Notes under the pieces: model-generated
Told to the model about the DNA's origin: nothing
Seen by the model: only the letters and a program-made list of their open reading frames with translations
The model's database searches: none
Assembly: GCF_030269925.1 (NCBI RefSeq)
Contig: NC_085107.1
Span: forward strand, 5,642,001-5,706,000
DNA from: Bombyx mori
Lineage: Eukaryota > Arthropoda > Insecta > Lepidoptera > Bombycidae
Reading direction: 5' to 3'
Length of the DNA: 64,000 nucleotides
Part shown: one piece after another, positions 61,001 through 64,000 of the stretch
How positions within the stretch are numbered: the stretch's first letter is position 1
Layout: each line of letters begins with the position of its first letter
Translations under genes and position numbers: made by a program

Positions 61001-61789
61001 ATCAATTACTACTTACTGAGATCTATATATACTCTAGTTTACTGGAAAATAATAACAATTGCTGCTAATGTACCAAAATAGGCAAGAAAGAAACATAATT
61101 AATCATTGAAATCACATATGGAATGGTAAAATAACAATTACTGGCAATTTTTACATTCACATTTTTAAAAATAACTCACTTTTCATGGGAGTTTTCAATA
61201 GAATAGAATTCTTTCCGGAGCCATCTTTCAATCTGTAGAGGATATGATGCACTGACAGCTTCTGCTATTAGATACAGTACACCTTTCACCCAAGCTTCAC
61301 ACTCTTTATCTGTTTGAGCTGAAAGATTGTAAATAGTGACTCAGATCCATTTATAGAGGAAACATAAAATTAACAGAACTCAGTCCGCGCACTCACACAT
61401 TTAGAAATGTTTATAAACTACTTCAACATACCAACAAATGATGCACAGCGAAGTTTAAATTCAGTTCCATAATAAATGGTAAAGCATTTTGAACTTTCAA
61501 GACGTTTGGTTTCTTCAGGCCAACGCTCAAAGTCTTTGGATGATTTTCCAGTGCGAACTTCTTTGACATCACGGATATCGAGAGCCCCTTCGTAGCCCTG
61601 TCTCTGAGGGGCATTGATTCGAGACCAAAGAACTTGATGGGTCTCTCTTCTCACGCAAAGTGCACGCCTTTCGGGTCTCTTACGAGGGAAGAATTTTAAA
61701 ACGGTAGAGCCTCTTTCTATGTAGGAGATAAGCTGGTCTGCCTCGTGTATGAGCCTATCTTTGGCCCCGTTGAAGCAGACCGACTTCAT
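46003..61789 (-). CDS. sl: Phospholipase C gamma (small wing)
   Basis: Hydrolyses PIP2 to IP3 and diacylglycerol downstream of receptor tyrosine kinases. Twelve coding exons on the minus strand: 61432-61789, 61180-61318, 60482-60644, 59558-59758, 58842-58957, 57825-58755, 56463-56644, 55817-55994, 55297-55362, 52116-52310, 47381-48206, 46003-46253. All phases match; 1201 aa. In order: N-terminal PH (about 1-130), EF-hand region (about 165-290), X box (310-460) with catalytic H324, E354, D356, H369 and E403, split-PH first half (480-510), acidic Ser/Asp linker, nSH2 (545-636, R575 in FLVRES), cSH2 (657-750, R683), SH3 (779-840, ALYDY), split-PH second half and Y box ([21 protein letters not shown]), C2 (from about 1040). 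Y764 or Y769 in [10 protein letters not shown] may match the activating Tyr of vertebrate PLC-gamma1. The Met at 61789 is the first in a frame open back to an acceptor-like ccacag at 61826. Confidence 0.95.
46315..46749 (-). repeat. Full-length SINE: tRNA-like head, middle, Bm1 body, A-tail
   Basis: The best-preserved complete copy. On the minus strand, 46749 to about 46670 is tRNA-like (box-A-like TGGCCTGAAGGATAAGACG, box-B-like GGTGTTCGAATC). A roughly 100-bp middle segment and the Bm1 body follow, ending in an A-rich tail. It lies in the last sl intron. Confidence 0.85.
48265..48485 (+). repeat. LINE 3'-tail repeat with perfect hairpin
   Basis: Starts actagcgaccagccctcact and has atcgggccagccgttccaga. 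It includes a perfect 12-bp hairpin, GTCACCCGCGGT with its complement, near 48311-48345. Family not named. Confidence 0.6.
48795..49590 (-). repeat. Dispersed repeat, copy B, split by a TIR element
   Basis: Inverted, diverged copy of 34975-35395: attaatacgtgaaac at 48795 and cgaatttcgacta near 49560. The middle is interrupted by the element at 48999-49384. Confidence 0.6.
48999..49384. mobile_element. Non-autonomous DNA element with perfect 51-bp TIRs
   Basis: Arms 48999-49049 and 49334-49384 are identical inverted copies (51 of 51), beginning CAGGGTGTTCCAGAAAGAAT. The interior has no coding capacity. No clear target duplication was seen. Perfect arms imply a young insertion or recent conversion. 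Confidence 0.8.
49653..49915 (+). repeat. LINE 3'-tail repeat
   Basis: ctagcggcttgccccagctt at the start, ttttttaaatcggttcagta inside, and taatattagtatagattta at the end. Confidence 0.6.
50482..50870 (+). pseudogene. Degenerate Helitron Rep/helicase fragment
   Basis: One frame encodes [19 protein letters not shown] followed by LYCAS, the conserved N-terminal zinc-finger-like motif of animal Helitron proteins. Further on, [19 protein letters not shown] matches the conserved block near the start of the Helitron-like domain. Stops and gaps show that it is dead. Element ends were not found. Confidence 0.6.
52400..52768. mobile_element. MITE with about 34-bp TIRs
   Basis: Left end ACTGGGTGTTAGGAGATCGC and right end (inverted) ACTGGGTTTTAGGAGACCGC, continuing to GAAAACGAAAA on both sides. 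Total 369 bp, non-coding. It starts 90 bp upstream of the sl SH3 exon. A possibly related diverged arm is near 50200-50250. Confidence 0.7.
52769..55296. other. sl intron (between exons ending 55297 and starting 52310), no recognised gene
   Basis: AT-rich. Short ORFs at 53168-53431 and 54473-54911 lack any recognisable similarity. Confidence 0.4.
55570..55790 (+). repeat. Bm1 SINE, diverged
   Basis: Sense-strand Bm1 body from gtggtaggaagtctcgtgag to cgtccacccatctatgcaat. It ends 27 bp before the 3' edge of the sl exon 55817-55994, so the insertion sits right at that exon's donor side. Confidence 0.85.
56063..56315 (+). repeat. LINE 3'-tail type repeat, copy 3
   Basis: Same family as 361-622 and 23726-23982. 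Located in an sl intron. Confidence 0.7.
56750..57419 (+). mobile_element. pogo-like DNA transposon, internally deleted (670 bp)
   Basis: TA duplication at 56748-56749 and 57420-57421. TIRs start CAGTCAAACCTGG and extend to about 24 bp. Subterminal copies of the ctctataagtgaga unit occur at both ends. It holds a small psq-type HTH remnant (57231-57335), which supports the pogo/Tigger group. It lies in the sl intron between 56645 and 57824. Confidence 0.75.
57231..57335 (+). pseudogene. Truncated pogo-type transposase N-terminus
   Basis: 34 codons: [18 protein letters not shown] and on through [10 protein letters not shown], the start of the CENP-B/psq-type HTH found in pogo-like transposases, then an abrupt run into the 3' subterminal repeats and a stop. 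Confidence 0.6.
59233..59332. repeat. Two adjacent perfect hairpins in an sl intron
   Basis: Stem 1 pairs TGTACTGGGCATGCT (59233-59247) with 59266-59280: 15 bp, no mismatch, 18-nt loop. Stem 2 pairs AACCTCTTTCCTACTA (59283-59298) with 59317-59332: 16 bp, no mismatch, 18-nt loop. Two bases separate them. The intron runs from 58958 to 59557. Confidence 0.8.
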
Positions 61790-61829
61790 TGCACTTCCGC
61801 CCTCACCGCCGGATGCAAGCAAACTGTGG

Positions 61830-63411
61830 CGAAAGTGAACAACGCATGAAATAAAAGAGCGACTGCTAATATTTCTCTACATATAAATAAGGCACCCGAG
61901 TTTAAAATACATTATTACTGGCTATTTCTACATTACACACACTTTGATATTTAGTTTGTTTGACATTTCCAAACCAAATGAGATGCATAGATTATACACT
62001 TAATATATAAATGATGAGATGGTTGAGACGGGGATGATTACGTTCCGTTTTAGCTGGTTTTAGCATTCAATTCTTTGACTGACATTTCTTACGTCAAGAG
62101 GCTCAATTATAAACTTTTTCAATTTATTGAAATCTAAATTTTATGACAGTATGAACCTATAGTTTTGTATTGTTTTTTTTTACATGTTGATAAGTTTGAG
62201 ACGTTCTATTAAATAATGATAGCCCAATTAAAAAAAAAGTACTATGTTAAATAAATAAAGATCATTTTTTTATGATTGAATGCTTTTACTGGTGGCCCGG
62301 ATGCCTTTCCAGTTTTACTTGGACAGGTGAGCGAGCAAAGGCTCAACCAGGAAATTAAGATCATGGGATCCCGCCAACTTACTAAAAAATATAAACGATA
62401 TTGGCGGTAAAATTGAAATAGATAGACCTTACATTTTAAACCTTTACCCTTGATATTTTAGTAGTACATTAGTAGTTATTCACAATATAGATATATGCTC
62501 ATTCGCAAATAACCCATCACCGTATGTATGTTTGTTATAAGCATGTATTTATTGATAAAGATTTCTATACCGCAGATTTTCATAGTTTTAGTATACTTTT
62601 TTTTAATCTCTCTTCAAATCAATCAGCTAATGTGTAGTGTTAATGAATATATCGCTTAATGTTTTTCTTAAATAGGCAGACGAATCATGATCCACTTGAT
62701 GTTATGCGATCGAAGACCAAAACAAAACAATTCTTTTTTGGATATCGATTCTAATAATATTGTGTTAATTAAGTACAGAAGTGTAACGTAGAAAGGTCAT
62801 TGATGAATTTCAAAACATAGTAGTAATTGTAATCAAATAGATTTAATACTTAGAGTATGTATGTAATTTGTAATAAATTGAAAGGCAAACGTGTGTTTTG
62901 AAATGGAAAACCTATATGCATACATATACGTTTTTATTTTGTGATGATACCTATGTGTAGATTTTTTTTTGTTTACACGACCTATTGTTATATTGTATAT
63001 TTGGGCCGTTGTATACCGTTGTTGATTCTTTTCGAATCTCGTTTAAAGCAGGTCAATCAATAGTGTTAACCACAGTGTAAGCTTAAATGAGCAGAGTTAA
63101 TTCCAGACACGCACATGAAATAAATGTTTTTTTTCAAGGCATTAGCGCAAATACAAATATCAAAATTTTGAGTATAAGCTTACATAAATAGGAAAAGACA
63201 AAACCTTAAGTAACATAAGTAAATTTTTATTCTTTTATTGTCAACCTATTTCATTTTCAATTTTTTTCCGTTTATTTCCGTTTTCTGTATAATGTCTGCC
63301 TTCACGACTAATCTTTAGAACCGGTACGTAAGTATCTTAAGAAAGCCTTAGCACGCTTCTTCGACTTACTCGTCGTTTATTACCAAGAGTTACTAATTAA
63401 AATGAACTAAT
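61830..63411. other. Upstream flank of sl, no recognised gene
   Basis: Probably holds the sl 5' UTR exon and promoter, which could not be delimited. A short fragment near 62675-62710 (aggcagacgaatcatg, cacttgatg) resembles the non-Bm1 SINE at 19605. Confidence 0.35.
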
Positions 63412-63780
63412 CTATAGACACAATCCACTGAGTTTCTCGGCCGATCTTCTCAGGAGGTCGTGATTACGATCCGGTGGTAGATCCGAAGAAGAAGAAGAAG
63501 AAGGGTCGTCGTACCCCCTTACGGGGGCACGGAACGGGCCTCGGGGCAAACCCCACTGCCCGGGCAGAAACTCCCTGCCACTTAGGGCAGGGGTGGACTG
63601 ATGAAGGGAGGAATGAGAGGGAGGGTTCGTATGCGTATGCGCGTGGAGGTAGATCCGACGGCGAAACACTGCTCTTTATAGGGCTAGTGTTTGCAAATTC
63701 TCTCAGGTTGAGTCCGTGAGGTCACCTACCCGTCCGCGCGTAGCTGTAATAGCCTCGCTACCAGCAAATAGGTAAGATAA
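63412..63780 (-). repeat. GC-rich non-LTR retroelement-like segment, second copy
   Basis: On the minus strand it shares ctcacggactcaacctgaga, aacactagccct and gtggattgtgtctatag with 9440-9800. It includes an (aag)n tract at 63485-63503. The minus strand is open for 85 codons (63412-63669) but looks low-complexity. Confidence 0.5.
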
Positions 63781-64000
63781 AAAACGCTAATAGTCATAAG
63801 TATAGTGTGTTAAAAATAAATAGGTAATTGGACATTTTTTGTAAACCGAGGAATAAATGATTCAGTTTGAATAGAAATAATATTACAGTAACAGAACGAC
63901 GTCAATGCGAGAATTGTAATATTGCACCTAAGATGTTTTACTTATAAATAGTTGCCATATAGGTATAATATTCTCTTGTCTGTCTCAGTTTCAAGGTCCC

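Overview
This is a eukaryotic nuclear window from a moth, most likely the silkworm Bombyx mori or a close relative. It is AT-rich, has split genes with GT/AG introns, and carries many copies of the Bm1-type SINE, a signature of Bombyx genomes. Four transcription units can be read with confidence. All were assembled by eye from splice sites, phase continuity and protein family motifs.

Layout. (1) 1-7538, plus strand: the 3' end of a FHOD-family formin (Fhos/FHOD), whose 5' exons lie off the left edge. (2) 11.0-12.4 kb, plus strand: a compact two-intron gene whose mRNA carries two non-overlapping ORFs for small single-pass membrane proteins (144 and 58 aa), separated by 2 nt. Neither was recognised. 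(3) 18184-39280, minus strand: baboon (babo), the insect activin/TGF-beta type I receptor. All coding exons are present, including three mutually exclusive exons for the second half of the ligand-binding ectodomain, giving 506, 503 or 495 aa. (4) 46003-61789, minus strand: phospholipase C gamma (small wing, sl), complete in 12 coding exons, 1201 aa. babo and sl are head to tail, with a GC-richer, CRE-containing candidate promoter near 45.1-45.25 kb between them.

The genes connect to signalling: babo is a Ser/Thr kinase receptor for activin-like ligands, PLC-gamma acts downstream of receptor tyrosine kinases, and the formin shapes actin. There is no operon-type logic beyond the dicistronic pair.

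The rest is intron and intergenic DNA rich in mobile elements: Bm1 SINEs (some with an intact tRNA-like head), several LINE 3'-tail families, a Tc1/mariner-like element with TA duplication nested in an older repeat, a pogo-like deletion derivative with a psq-type HTH remnant, a 51-bp perfect-TIR element nested in another repeat, several MITEs, and a degenerate Helitron fragment. The most interesting items are the AUG-depleted dicistronic gene, the babo ectodomain exon cassette, a pair of adjacent perfect hairpins in an sl intron, and an unidentified coding-like fragment in a babo intron.
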